Notes: generated by a model from the sequence alone, not told the origin. A stretch of DNA of 64,000 nt from Bombardia bombarda (GCA_030512295.1 JAULSR010000001.1:6657001-6721000); one strand, 5' to 3'. Shown: positions 46,245-58,403, numbered from the stretch's first letter. A program made the numbers and translations.

Positions 46245-47621
46245 GGTGATGAATGATGAAATGCTGGTGGAGAGCAAGACCCAAGACGGGAGGAGATGGT
46301 TAGCTGATGATACGGCGATGGATGGTCACGGCAGACAGGAAGGAAGAGGTGAAGGGTTGACGATGGATGGAGCCACAGGCAGAAGTGCGGCGGCCCACCA
46401 TTCACAGCCAGCACAGGTGGAATGGGCGGTCGGCGTTTCGGCTGCTGACGGACGTGTCGGGAATCCAAAGCACTTACAAATGCTGTTTGTCAGGCAATAC
46501 TGGTTGGCACTGGATGGAGAACTACACGTGTCGTCTCTCTCTGCCTCGTTTGTAAAAATGCCAAAAAATGAAATGCAATCTTGTCACGGTAGGCCGACGA
46601 GATGCAGCGATGCGGCAGACAAAGACTACGACTGACTGGTCAGAGGCGGTGTCAGAAACAGAGAAGGTGTTTCGCAGAGTGCGTGCAGGTCGAGGTGGAT
46701 GGGGAGGGGAGAAGAGGGAAGACAGTGGAGGTGGATTGGGGGGAGGGAGGGTCGAAGCTTTGTGGGGGAAAAGCGACCAACAAACGCACCTCTCAGGCGA
46801 TGAATCCCAGCAGGTGTGCATGCAGCCCGGGCGACGGCGAGATGGAGAGTTGTCCAGTGCCAGAGAGCGGTCCAGGTATGAAGTACTTGGTCAGTGCTAG
46901 ACGCGCCTGCTAGGCAGACAGCGGCCTCGCGTCAAAGATGGGGCGTAATGGGTGGCTTGGGGGGGGCAAAATAGCGCGGTAGGTGCGGCGAACTTGAGAC
47001 GGCAGGCTAACAGATGGCGGTCAGCGATACATACAGGGCCACCACAAAACCTCTACTTGTTGTGCTTGCCTGCCCAGGTCAGGCTAGGCTCGGGTAGCCA
47101 GGCGGTCACGCTTCGCTAACAGACGCTCGGTAGATTGCAGGGCCCTCGCTCTCTGATACTCAACCGAACCAATTGTCTCATGCGTCGACGCGGCCTTGCC
47201 TTGGTCCTTTCACAACAGCAGTCACTTTTCCTACTTTCTCAGACCAACCACAGCCTTCCATTTATCTGTGGTTGGATGGGGCCAGCCCAGGCTTTCATCA
47301 TCTGGTGCGCCTCCCTTCGTATCCTATCTTTTTTAACCTAGGTAGGTAGTGGTGCCAGCGCCAGTGCCGGTGTCCCCGCCGTCGTCAGCAAAGCAGAAGC
47401 CAGTGGAAGCCTCTGACGCCTTCCATCACTACTTATCTGGACTAGCCGCTGCCAGTTGCAAGCTGCCGAGAATGATGTGTAATATACTTATCGCCTCTTC
47501 ACCGAGGTTGGAGTTTGCGGATGGCGAACTTTCGACGGCTTGTACGTAATCCGTCTACCTAGAGCCTGGGTAGCCGATAGGCAGGCGCTGGTCTCACGCT
47601 GTGCACACAATGGGCGAGTGA

Positions 47622-47643
47622 GCAGCCAGCCAGCCAGCCAGCC
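47622..47643 (+). repeat. CAGC tetranucleotide repeat
   Basis: About five tandem CAGC units just before the 19-bp minisatellite. Confidence 0.85.
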
Positions 47644-47669
47644 CCAAACAGGCCCAAAAGGAAACAAAC

Positions 47670-47802
47670 AACCAACCAACTGGAAAACAACCAACCAACT
47701 GGAAAACAACCAACCAACTGGAAAACAACCAACCAACTGGAAAACAACCAACCAACTGGAAAACAACCAACCAACTGGAAAACAACCAACCAACTGGAAA
47801 AC
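47670..47802 (+). repeat. Minisatellite, seven perfect 19-bp units
   Basis: The unit aaccaaccaactggaaaac is repeated exactly seven times without a mismatch. Because 19 is not a multiple of three, any frame through it cycles through all three readings every 57 bases. The unit has no stop in any frame of either strand, which creates long but meaningless open frames. Confidence 0.97.
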
Positions 47803-49556
47803 AAAGCAAAGCAACATGGAGGACAGTCAGCCAGCTGCTGGATGGATGGACGCGCGGAAGCATGCTGCTTATCGCCGGGATACCACAATCTTGTTAGTGT
47901 CAGATGACGGTTTTGGGAAAGCCTGTCTTCAGTGGTCTTGGCTGGCTCATCTGGGCTGGGCTTGCAGGCCTGGCCTCGACGCCCTCTGCCCCTCTCCACT
48001 CACGTGGGGCCCGCTCAAATCTTGAGTTGTTGACCAAACGGAGGACCCATGTCGAGCACCCGAGCACTTTCCTGGTGGGCGACTCCCCACTTCTGTGTTG
48101 CACTGATCAGCGCGCAGTCGCAACCATCGCGGCAAGGGGGAGGGCCCGGAGGAGGGAACAAGGACTCAAAAAGGCGGCAGTATTACGTCGTCGGTTTTAG
48201 CGTTTCACGATCTGGCAGCCGACGTCGTTATGCTGTCGTCGATCGAACCCTGTGATTTGTGAATGACATGGCCTCCATGGGGCCTTGAGTGGGGCTTTTA
48301 TTTGCTTTGCTTCATGATACAAACTCGGTGGGCGACCGACGGGTGCTCGGCTCCTGCCATAACTGGCAACCTTGCCCATGGAGAGATTGGAGAGCGACAC
48401 AGAGTAATTCTCCTACACTAGTGTACCTACCTAGGTGGCTAGGGGACGGGATCTGTGGTGGATTGAATCAAAAAGGCATGGGCATCCATGTCCTTCTCCA
48501 ACTAGGTATCCGACATCAACAAGAATGATCATATCATGATAGCTACATCTGTCGTGGATGTGACGCCCGACACCATGACCGACTGGCCAGTCATTACCCC
48601 ATGAGGGCCGCATGCAATTTATGTAATCGGCATCTCAGATTTCAGACCGCCTCCACCCATTTGCACAATGCTTGGGCAAAAAGCCCAAAGCCTTCCTTGT
48701 TATTAGCGATACACTGCATCGACAATCCCAGCTCTTCCGTCGGCTCCTCGGCCATTTCTTTTCCTTTTTCCTTTTTCGCTTTCGATCTGCTCGTGTTGTT
48801 ATCCGCAACGAGACACATTTGAGGCGTCGTCCGAACCTACGACAGGTTGTTTTGGCGCATGCTGCCTAGGCTGCTGCTGTGCTTCCACCCACCCAACAGT
48901 CCACAGCGCTGCGCTGAGCCTTGTCGCTCAGTACCCGAGCACCCCGAGGTACCCGTTCGATGCCACCTTCCGGCTTGAGGACCAGAGAGTCTAGGCTTTG
49001 TCGCGCGTCACGACGCCTGAGCTGCAGCGCTGGGCGTCTTGGGTAAGTAATTAATTGCATTGCTTCTTCGTGATCTAGAACCATTGGTGTGCGGGTCAGA
49101 GAGAGAAGGAGTTAGAGGAGCTGGAGGATTCAATTCTCGCTCACTTAGCGCCACATATTGTTCCTATGTACATACGGAGTACACCTACCTTTGACAGCGT
49201 GACCACTGTTTGGACTTTTCGAACTGTTATCTGAAGCCAAGGGCGAGAGGACCCAGGCAACCCAAAAAGAAAATATGCAAATAAGAACAAGACAAGTTCG
49301 TCCGAATTACCTGGTATTATTGCTCATCTCTCTATGACACATGTGATATCTACCGCAATTTCCGCGCCGTCGAGAAAAAGAAAAGAAAAGACATGCTCCG
49401 CACGCCCGCTCGGAACCGAAGTGAAAATTCGACGCCAAATCAAAAACAAATACACGCTGTCGACGCACGCCGCGGGGCTTTTGCTCACGGGTCACATATA
49501 TACCCAAGCTCCCAGTATGACAGGCTATGGATGTCGCTCGACCCCTGGCCCCTTAC

Positions 49557-51176
49557 TCAGGGGTCAAGGATATTTTCCAACGCCTTGCCTAGTGCCGCCT
49601 CGTCGTACTTAACCATAGCCTTGTCCGTCGTCATCTTGCCATCAACCTTGACGCACTTGATACCCAAACACTCTATCCCTTTCACGTCCACAAAAGGTGC
49701 GTCTTTGGCATCAAGATAGATCAAGTGCGTGACGTAGTTGGTCGGTGGCCTGATCACCGCATCTGACGGTGCCGCTGCCGCCGCCGCCTCTGGTCTCTTC
49801 TTGCTCTGTGCGCCCGCTCTCGCAATCGCAGTGACGAAGTCTATGGCCGTCAGGGGGTTGGACTTAGGCCCCGTCTCACGGTCGAGCTTGCTGTTGAGGA
49901 TTAGAATCTTGTACTTGACCACCGGCGCCGTGATGGCCTCCCCGACGCCTTGGAGGACCAAGCTGGGGATGATGCTGGTGTACAGGCTTCCTATACTGTA
50001 GACGACAGCGGCCGATGATTTCATGGCCTCAAGGACCTTGGGGTTTGCCTTGGGAGAAATGGTGTGGCCGTATGTGTTGATGTACGACAGGCTTTTGATG
50101 CGGGCGGGCAAGTCCGCCTCGTCTTCCTTGCTGACTGTGATTTCGCCCCTCAGATCGGGATGGCAGTCTGGAAGCTGGTTATCGCTCTCGCTCTCGTCGT
50201 GGTCTTTCTGGTCATCGGGGAGGGCGGTGGGCGCCGAAGGGTGGCTGATGGCCACTTGGCCCACCATCGGGGTCCCGTCTTCCAGAAGCGCGGAGATGTG
50301 GTGGGTAAAGTTGGAGTTGATGGCTGGGAGGACGGCCACGGATGCCGGGATTGAGCATATCATCGAGAGCAGATATATGGCCGCCTCGAACGAGCCGGTA
50401 AAGAGGCGTGCCCTTGGGTTTCGAGTCAGCTGGCGTTTCCTCCGAGGTATGTAATTTCATCCATTGCTTACCCGGTCAAAAACATGTTGCCGATGCTGGC
50501 TCGGGCAAAGTTGAAGGAAGACTTTGGCCTGGCCCTCTTGACAATCTCGAGATTCAGCGCGTTCAGAATGGACCTGATTAGCTCCCTCTTGGGACTGGAG
50601 ATCTCGTTCCATGATACATGGCTTCCAAAAACGATCTCGAGCCATTCATCACGAGCTTTGTTAGAATCAGAACAGAGGCGCAGTTCGAACAGACGTCTCA
50701 GGGCGCCAGTCTCGGCATCGGTGTTTGTGTTGGGAATGAGTCGGACCAGGCGACCTTGCGCGAAGAAACAGAAGAGCAGGTCAGTCTTCGGAGTGTTCTC
50801 AAAGCTCCGTTATATCCCACCCGTCCTGCAAAAACTTACTGCGAATGTCACCCACACCTTTTCATGTGTTAGCCTGTTGCTGTGGTGTTGCAAGGCCCAA
50901 ATAAATGATTTGTTTACTTACTTGGACCGCCAATAACTCTGATCAGCTCCGATGAACTACCACCATTGTCGCTGATCGGAATAACGTAATTGAGCGAGTA
51001 CTTTCGTCTCTCAATAATCCCGTTGAACACATCAACGAGACTGTTTGCCCCAGTGCCTAAAATCCACAAATGTTAGCCTTGATGGCACAAGTGTGGCCAT
51101 TCGATATTTGGAAGTGTCGTCTACCTCCCGAGAATACAGTTATGCTCCTTCCATCGTTCCTTTGCGAATCGCCCAT
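49557..51176 (-). CDS. CofD/YvcK-like (UPF0052) family protein
   Basis: Five exons (51125-51176, 50922-51056, 50840-50857, 50472-50754, 49557-50412) give 447 aa. The third exon is only 18 nt and supplies the SVGDIR turn. Family motifs are in place: SGGTGANSLVDVF (16-28), PISDNGGSSSELIRVIGGP (44-62), GDIRSRLVRLIP (65-76), then NMFLTGARLFTGS (158-170) and YINTYGHTISPKANPKVLEA in the second half. Bacterial and archaeal relatives are CofD, which joins phospholactate to the F420 precursor, and YvcK, which binds UDP-sugars. Fungi make no known F420, so the substrate here is open. The gene is divergent from PPCDC with 865 bp between the start codons. Family assignment is secure. Confidence 0.88.
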
Positions 51177-52041
51177 GGCGACTCAGTGTTAACGAGAGAC
51201 GTGTCTACGGTAAGTAGGTAGGGCTGGTGAGCGAAAATGAGGTCACAAATAATGTCAAGAGCGAAAGAAAGGTGTTTTTTGGAGTCGTCAAGTAATGATG
51301 GATGCTCTGCTATCAATTGTCACAGCGTCTGGAGACAGGAAGAAAGATGGCGCCCCCAGGTTAGGTATCTTAGGTTGGCAGCTGCGATAAGCTCGTGGGT
51401 CCTCACTCCGTGCCACTATTGCCTCCATTATCATTCCTTTAAATATAGCTGAAAGAAGGAGCAGATGACAGATGCCGCTTTGCAACAACATCCAAGTGTT
51501 GCTGGGTCCATCCCATCCGCATTGCTTCATTTCACCCCGGCCTTTCACCATCTTGCCCAGTCATGCCAGTTGCGCCCAAAAGGGGGCGGCGTTTTCGTAG
51601 CCCTGAAGGTCAAACGTGTCAACTTCGTATTTTCTCTTGTTCAATTTTGGTTTGCAACAAAAGTTTAATTTCCCAGGAGGAGGAAAGAGTCATTCGGTGA
51701 CCAACCGGCAAATCTACGGAGCAAAGATTCGTCATCCACCCGTCTGGTCTAGGTGAGCTCCTTCCAGGTCTTGTGGTTGCCCGTTTTCGGCAGGATTTCG
51801 GCAGGTCTGACGTCCGATTGAAGCTTTCTCCAAAAAGTCAGGAGATCCCCGCTTCCCCGCCAAACGGACGACGAGCGTGCTGCGTGGGCGCCGTTGATAT
51901 CGAAAAGACCCCACTATTACCCCAAATAGGATGGGGGGTTGATCATTGATGTGATGTGATTGCTTCATCAGTGATCAATCGTAACCGTTCGCACCAAGAT
52001 CCAACACAAAAGCAAACCCCATTTTCTTGTTGAAGCCAATC
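51177..52041. promoter_or_regulatory. Shared divergent promoter region, CofD-like / PPCDC
   Basis: 865 bp separate the two start codons. No gene is visible. Any coordinated control would have to act from here, but I could not identify a specific element. Confidence 0.45.
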
Positions 52042-53936
52042 ATGCTGCAGACCGTCGGCAGTGATCGCGACAACCACGGGTTGAGGGCACAGGCAAACTC
52101 GCTCGAGAGCCTGACAGATGCCCGCACCGACTCGCGCAAACATCTGCTCCTCGCGTAGGTCGCACGCACGCACGTCGCCCATCTTTGGTAGTTGAACTAA
52201 TCACATCCTGCACTCACTCAGGGCCTCTGGCTCCGTAGCCACCATCAAGAGTAAGCGAGGCCCAAGTCCGTTGGACAGTAGCACCTCAGTGGCCTTGATG
52301 CCATAGAAAACTGACGCTGCATCGCTTGTCACAGTTCCAGATATCGTCAAGGCCCTGGCAAAACACGAGGGCAAGCTGTCCATCCGTATCATCTTAACTG
52401 ATGCGGCCCGCCATTTCCTCGGTGGCCAGAGTTTAGAGCAGCCAACCGTCTCCTCGCTGTTGCATCTGCCCAACGTCGACGCTGTTTACGACGATGCCGC
52501 CGAGTGGGGTCCCCATCCCTGGCGCCGCGGTGCGAGCATCTTGCACATTGAGTTGGTGCCCCTCTGTCGCCTTGTTGTTGCTGTATGCATGTCGGTTGGC
52601 TGACGATACTTGTTTGCTCCAATAGACTACGTAGATGTCCGTACTTGGATTTCTCTGCAGGCGATAATGCATTCTCCTGCCAGATTAAGCCTATTGCTGA
52701 TGTTTAGTTTTCTTGACAAATTAGGGGCCGACATCATGGTGGTAGCTCGTATGTCACCTTTCCTCCCTTTTTGGCTTCTGACTTGTTAGCCCATGAGGGG
52801 AATAGGGGCAGCGAAATAATACAAGCTAACTCTGAGAGATAGCACTCAGCGCAAATACCATGGCGAAGGTGTGTCGATGAATAGCTGCACAGGTGTGGGC
52901 CCACACTATGAACTTCCTACTAAACTGAATCAAATAGGTTGTCAACGGTCTGAGCGATAATCTGTAAGGCTCCCCTCTGTACCAAGTTCAACTTCCAGGC
53001 TGATCCATGCAACCAGCCTTACTTCCGTCATTCGAGCCTGGGATACAGACACCAGCATCGACAATAAAAGAAAGCTCATTATTGTTGCCCCTGCCATGAA
53101 CTCGGTATATTCTCCCAGCCTCCATATTTCCAGTTATTTCCACTTCAAAAATGCAGTGGCTGATCTGGTTTTGTATCTTTTTTCTCCTCTTCTCTAGGCC
53201 ATGTGGAGACATCCCATCACAGCAAAACAAATTCGCGTGCTCTCCGAAGACTGGGGTTTCAAAGAGCCCCCCACTAACGAGGATGAGAGTGTACCCGAGT
53301 CTGAAGCTAACGGCACCAATGGCTGGTTTCAAGTTATCATGGTAACGTTATCCATTTTTTTTATTTCAAATGGTGAAATCAAGACGGTTTTATTGGCAAC
53401 CCAGTCATCCTCAATATACTAACTCTTCTCCGCTAAATGTAGCCAATTTCAAAGTGAGTTTCTTCCCCCCCCAATATGGGACCAAATGGAAAGAGTCATC
53501 AACTAGAGCATCCTTGAAGTTATGAGCCCTTCGGATTCAGATCTAGTGATGACCATAGGCACCTTACTTTGCTTTACCATCCCTATTTTACAAATCCAAG
53601 TTAAGGTACTGACCGCTCTTTTGAACCAACAGGACCCTTGCGTGTGGTGATACCGGAGGTAAGCTTTCATTTATATGAAGTCTAACACTGGGGATGAACG
53701 TGACAATGATTCACTAACTCTTTTCTGTAACAGATGGTTAGTTTTTGACCCTGCCACTTCGCCCCCACGTCCAGCGCGGTCGAACGTGGACAGACCGTCC
53801 CGCGAGAGTTTCCTTTCATGGCTCTCTAACTCCCTGTCGATAAAATGGAAGAACTAACCGCATATGATCCGCAGGTGCCATGGCGTCAGTTGACACCATT
53901 CGGGAGACGATCGAGACTAAGCTGGACCTTGTGTAA
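52042..53936 (+). CDS. PPCDC: Phosphopantothenoylcysteine decarboxylase, 13 exons
   Basis: Exons: 52042-52154, 52222-52250, 52335-52551, 52626-52636, 52725-52748, 52843-52868, 52938-52963, 53017-53104, 53198-53341, 53443-53453, 53633-53658, 53734-53736, 53875-53936. They total 780 nt (259 aa) with every phase closing. The enzyme removes CO2 from 4'-phosphopantothenoylcysteine in CoA synthesis and uses FMN. Motifs: HLLLAASGSVATIK (34-47), catalytic His118 in LHIELRRWAD, APLSANTMAK (131-140), PAMN (174-177) and Cys234 in ACGDTGDGAM. Exons 4 and 10 are 11 nt and exon 12 is 3 nt; each is needed to rebuild a conserved motif. The donors of introns 3 (GTTGGT) and 4 (GTCCGT) are weak. There is no long acidic tail as in yeast Hal3/Vhs3, so this is a plain decarboxylase. 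Confidence 0.88.
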
Positions 53937-56133
53937 GTGAGCAGTTCAAGATAAACACAATGATTTTATGACGAATGAATTGGTTGTACAAATTGTTCTA
54001 GAACCTCCCTGTTTGCATTGCGCAAAAAGTGCGGGCGGAGCGGCTGGGAAAAGCAACACCTTTTTGACATGGGGTGTGAATGTCTTTCATAAAAAGATTG
54101 TCGTGGTTTTAGTAGGTTTGATCGGTGTACTAATACAATACGTACTATAATCAAGATCTTGACAACTTTCAAAACTGATCTGAGTTTGTGTTGTGGGGTA
54201 TCTATCGAACTACACATATCAGCAAAGGGGTTGAGTAGCAATCATGGCACGCAATGCTGATCATTGTGTATGTTGCTAAATACAAAGAGCGATAGAAAGA
54301 TGGATAGATTCAAATATGGTCCCGTTACGGGAAGGCCATGTCACTCATTGAGATACTTGCGGTCAACAAGACCTAACAGAAATACTTTTGTGTTTTGGTT
54401 TATCTTTTCCTAAAGCAAAGAAAAATAAAATAAAATATGAATCTCCACGAGTACGCCAGAAAGCCATTTTCCATTCAACTAAACTCTCTTCCGGTATCTC
54501 AGATGATAATGGATGCTATGTACTAAGTGTAAATAATGTGATACTTGAGCCGACAAGCAGAAAGAGGAGAAAACTGAAAAGAAGCAAAGCATGATTTCTC
54601 TCCTCCGAAAACGCCATGCAACAGAGAAAGAAGAGGAATAAACAACAAAAGACGTGAGAAGAGAGAACGAGAAGAAAACACTACCCAGTAAAGTAGATAG
54701 GGTTTATTTCCTTCCTCTGTTCAAACACACCGGGAGGCAGGTCACACACGCACACGCACACACAGACTGAAGACAACGACAAGAAGAGTAACCCGTGAAC
54801 AATGAGCTCAAATGAGATAGCAATGGGCAGTAGCAAACGAAAAGTAAGCAAAATAGTAGGATGTGATAGCAAAGACAAGCAAGAGAAACCAGGATGCCCA
54901 ATCAAGTGACGCCAAACCACAGAAAGAACAACAATTCAGCGACCAGTTTCAGCTCAACGTATGAAGGACAACGGAGCGGCAATGTACTCAAAGAGCATGT
55001 AGCCACAAGATCCAACATGACCCTCCTAGTCCAGCGCAAAACTGATGGAATACGAGACACAAGAAAAAAAAAGGTTATGATAGGAGGCGAAAAGATAATA
55101 AAACTAGCATGCTCCCTTCAAACCAAGAAAAAAAATTAAAAAAATACGAGACAATTGCGTCAGCGTCGGCATGGGCCAGGTTGGGCCACGTAGGTAGGTA
55201 GGTAGGTACTTCTCTTATATGAACAGCAAGGGAGAGGAGAAGGGACGGAATAGATGATAAAAGACAGAAAAGCAAAAAGACAAGCGATCCCAATCCAGTC
55301 CAATCCGGTTCCGTCCACCCCCTTAAAAGCGAAATAAAATACGACTAATCAATCCTCCACTCCTGTCTCTAGTTCACCTACCTACTTTCAACCTGTTCTG
55401 CATAGTCCCAGTACCTCCCTATCATACCAGCCCCCATTTTTGCTCATATTCCCTCCGCCGTCCAGAATCTGCCTGGTCAAGCCATATCCTAACCACCCAC
55501 GCAACACATCGTTCCACCTTTCTTCGCACCCAAGTCCCACCGCGACACCATGATCTGTCTTTCCTTGGCCGTAAAAAAAAAAGGTTATAGCTGAATGACG
55601 GAACAGCAGGCGCGCCCAAGCTTCTCCTTATCCTTTGGGAAGGCAAGAGAGCGTAACACGTAACAGGAACAAACGGCAAAAGAAAAAGAGTGCCAACCAC
55701 CACTTTCCACCCAATACTTTCAAGAACAACTGCCCGTGCCCCTAGTAAAATACCACCTATCCACCAGAAAACCGTCAAAGATGAAGCGTGATACGAATAT
55801 GAGGGGTTGGAGAGTACGAGATGATAGCGAGATGGGGTTGATCTGGTAAACCGCGTGCTTGGATTAAAGAGGTAAAAATGTTAATAATGTGTGTCGTGAA
55901 CGAATAAATAAGATTGCCGGTAACCGTTGCCCGTCGGCCTCCTCCTCACTGCCCAAGTGTTCGTTTCTCTACCTTCTGTAAATATGGTCGAATTGTCTCT
56001 TGTCGGTTTATAGACTGGCCAGAAGCAGTCCTTTACCGATGGTGGTTCCTGGACAGCTCAGGTGGTGCTTGACGCCTTCTTCACCAGCTCCCTCAGGAAT
56101 CTTCTGCGACAATCCATCTACGGCCCGTTCATC
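53937..56133. other. Convergent 3' region, 2.2 kb
   Basis: This lies between the stops of PPCDC (+) and the Btz-like gene (-). It is A-rich on the + strand with many short A runs and a TAGG repeat. No gene is supported. Confidence 0.5.
55191..55208 (+). repeat. TAGG microsatellite
   Basis: About four to five tandem TAGG units in non-coding DNA. Confidence 0.85.
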
Positions 56134-58403
56134 CTACTGCGAGTAATAGACCATTCCTGGCGCTGGTTGTCGCTGGTAGTAAAATGCGTCGGGACTGGGC
56201 GCAATCATACCGCCCATGCCAACCACGCCGGGCGCATATGGCTGTGTAGGTGGGAATGAGGGGAAGACCGCCATGGTAGGGAGCTGAGATTGATCGTAGT
56301 AGTAGACCATTCCGTTCACCTCTTGGGCGACCAGTCCGCCTTGAGCAGGTGGGACTTGTCCGTTTGCCTGGGCGGCAGGGGCGTCAACCTGACCGGGCGT
56401 ATTGAATGCTTGAGGTTGGCCTTGCTGTGTCACGGGAACAAAGGCAGGAGCGTTCGCATTTGGTGGCATATTTGCTGCGAATGGCTGAGGATAATAATAT
56501 CCTTGCTGCGGTTGCGGTTGCATCATGGGGTAGGGCTGGCCGTAGAATGCTGGTTGAGCATACGTATTAGGCTGGAAGGGGGCGGCATGAATAGCTCGCT
56601 CCGGAATCTGAGACAGCGGTGTCCCTGACGATAGTTGAGTCGGGTACGAGGGATTACGCGTGAGCGAGTCTTGAATGTATCCATTAGAAACCTGAGGGGG
56701 ACCTGCTGATGGAATGCCTGCTGATACGGCGTGGGGGCATTCATCGTATTCTGGGCCTGTGGCTCGATGTTCTCAACTGAGACAGTCTTCTGGGGGCGCG
56801 GTTGATGCATAGGAATAGTGTTTGGCCGGTTCTCCTGGAAAGCAGGCTTCTGAGGGAGCGGGTGTGTTTGCGGTTGTGGAAAGTCGCTAATAGACGACTC
56901 CCCGGCAAGCGCTGCCTTCTCCGCATCTGACGGGGCAGACGTAGGCATAGGAGCATTCTGTGAATGAGCGAGTGGGGGCAGTCGGACAACAGGCCTAGTG
57001 GTGTCGATGGGAAGAGGAGGGCGCGAAATGGCGGATCCAGTAGGCGAGAGAATGAACTCCCGGCCAATATCATGGGCAATCGATGAACGTCGGCTCATGG
57101 CGATGCTAGGGGAGTAGGCACTGGTACCATAATAACTTCCGCCAAATACGCTGGTTCTGCGGGAGAAGCCACCCATTGAGCCCAGCACTGAGCGGGGGCC
57201 CTTGCCTCGGATTCGCTGCTGGTTCGGCCGCATCGCCCGCGGAATGAAGATGAACGACCTGTCATTTGCTGGGAAAATGTAGCGTGGCATGAGGGTGGCA
57301 TCGTGGTAGGGTAGAGAGATTCTGACGGGCTTGTCACGTCGAAGAGGCGGACGATGGTCGGGGAGCTTTGTGTACTGTTTTTGCGGGACGACAAAGTTCT
57401 CGGGGGTCTTCATAATGGGCGGTATGAAGACGCGGATCGTCATGTTGTTGATATGTCTCTCTGACGACATGGCACGGTTGATGGGGGTCTTGCTCGACTG
57501 TGCAGTATGGATGATGCCGTTGCCGTTGGGCGGCCCTTCGTGGTCAGGGAGGTAACGTGCCTGTCGATGCGGTTGGGGCTCGACCACTGCTTCGTGCATG
57601 TCATGGGCCCAAGGAGCGTTGGTCGTGGGATCGGCAACATTGTGAAATTGACTGGAAGGAGCAGTTAGCACCGTCAGAAACGAAGAAGGAGCAATGGCTG
57701 GCTTGACATACTTGATGGGAGCAAAAGGACCGGTAAAGGCGCCGCGCCCTCCTCGGCCGCGGGGACCTCGAGCAAATGGTCGGAAGCCATTTGCAGCAGG
57801 CCCAGCATGCCGATGATCGTGCAAGAAAAAGGTGCCTCTGTTGGGCACGAAGGTAGGGTCTGCATCTCTCTTTTTCCTGTAGTCCTCATGTTCCCGGCGC
57901 TTCTGCTCATGAAAGGGCAACCGCGGCTGTTGTTGGTCTTGCCTGGAGGCTGAGCTCGAGCTCACTATGATCGGGGCAGCGTCCTTGATAGCCGGCTCTG
58001 GCTGTACATCGTCAAAGTGTATCTCTTGTGCAGTGCTATCTTCATCGGCGAGCGACAGGCGGTTGAGCATGATTTCCGTATCCGTCACAATGGGCTGGAC
58101 CTGTTTTGCGGGCGGGTTCTCGCCGGACACGCTCTCAGGCTGGCGTCGGATGCCGGGCTTCTTCGCAGCCCCGTTCCCCACCAGCTTGTGCTTGTGAGCA
58201 TTGGGCGATGTCGGAGATGTCTCATCGATATTGCTCGTGTCGCTATCATCACCCGCGTCGTTGTCATCGGTACCGATGGAACCCTCGGTCAGAGAGTCAT
58301 CGTCCAGATCTAGAGCCTCGGGGCTGCCATCTTCCTCGCCCTCATCCTCAACCCGACGCCGATGGCCGATGATCTTCTTACGCCGTGGACCGGCGGCGGC
58401 CAT
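56134..58403 (-). CDS. Btz/CASC3-like protein, reading frame broken by one base
   Basis: Exon 1 is 57712-58403; the intron 57652-57711 has GTATGT, GCTAAC and TTCCAG signals. The second exon runs to the stop at 56134. The start is MAAAGPRRKKIIGHRRRVED. After an acidic disordered part comes a Btz (SELOR) motif at about residues 165-210: ADPTFVPNRGTFFLHDHRHA followed by RGPRGRGGRG. In CASC3/Barentsz this module wraps around eIF4A3 in the exon-junction complex. The rest is Pro/Gln/Tyr-rich. Near 56700 the frame that encodes NAPTPYQQAFHQQVP runs out of register, and the sequence continues in the next frame (QVSNGYIQDSLTRNPSYPTQ) to a Tyr/Gln-rich end. The change is exactly one base and lies at a run of five C (+ strand G, 56696-56700). 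With one more base the protein would be 736 aa. It is either a sequence error or a real truncation. Confidence 0.8.

Larger units (their letters stand above)
46245..49556. other. 3.3 kb region without a supported gene
   Basis: The left end is the promoter and leader of the NBR1-like gene. The remainder holds a CAGC tract and a 19-bp minisatellite, listed separately, and GC-rich non-coding DNA. The long frames near 47.5-48.0 kb on both strands are products of the minisatellite. The right end is the 3' flank of the CofD-like gene. Confidence 0.45.

Noticed and set aside
47488..48025. Frames of 109-161 aa on both strands
   Set aside because: They are artefacts of a 19-bp tandem repeat that has no stop in any frame.
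48236..48250. Possible tRNA B-box (rc GGTTCGATC)
   Set aside because: No matching A-box, acceptor stem or cloverleaf could be drawn around it.
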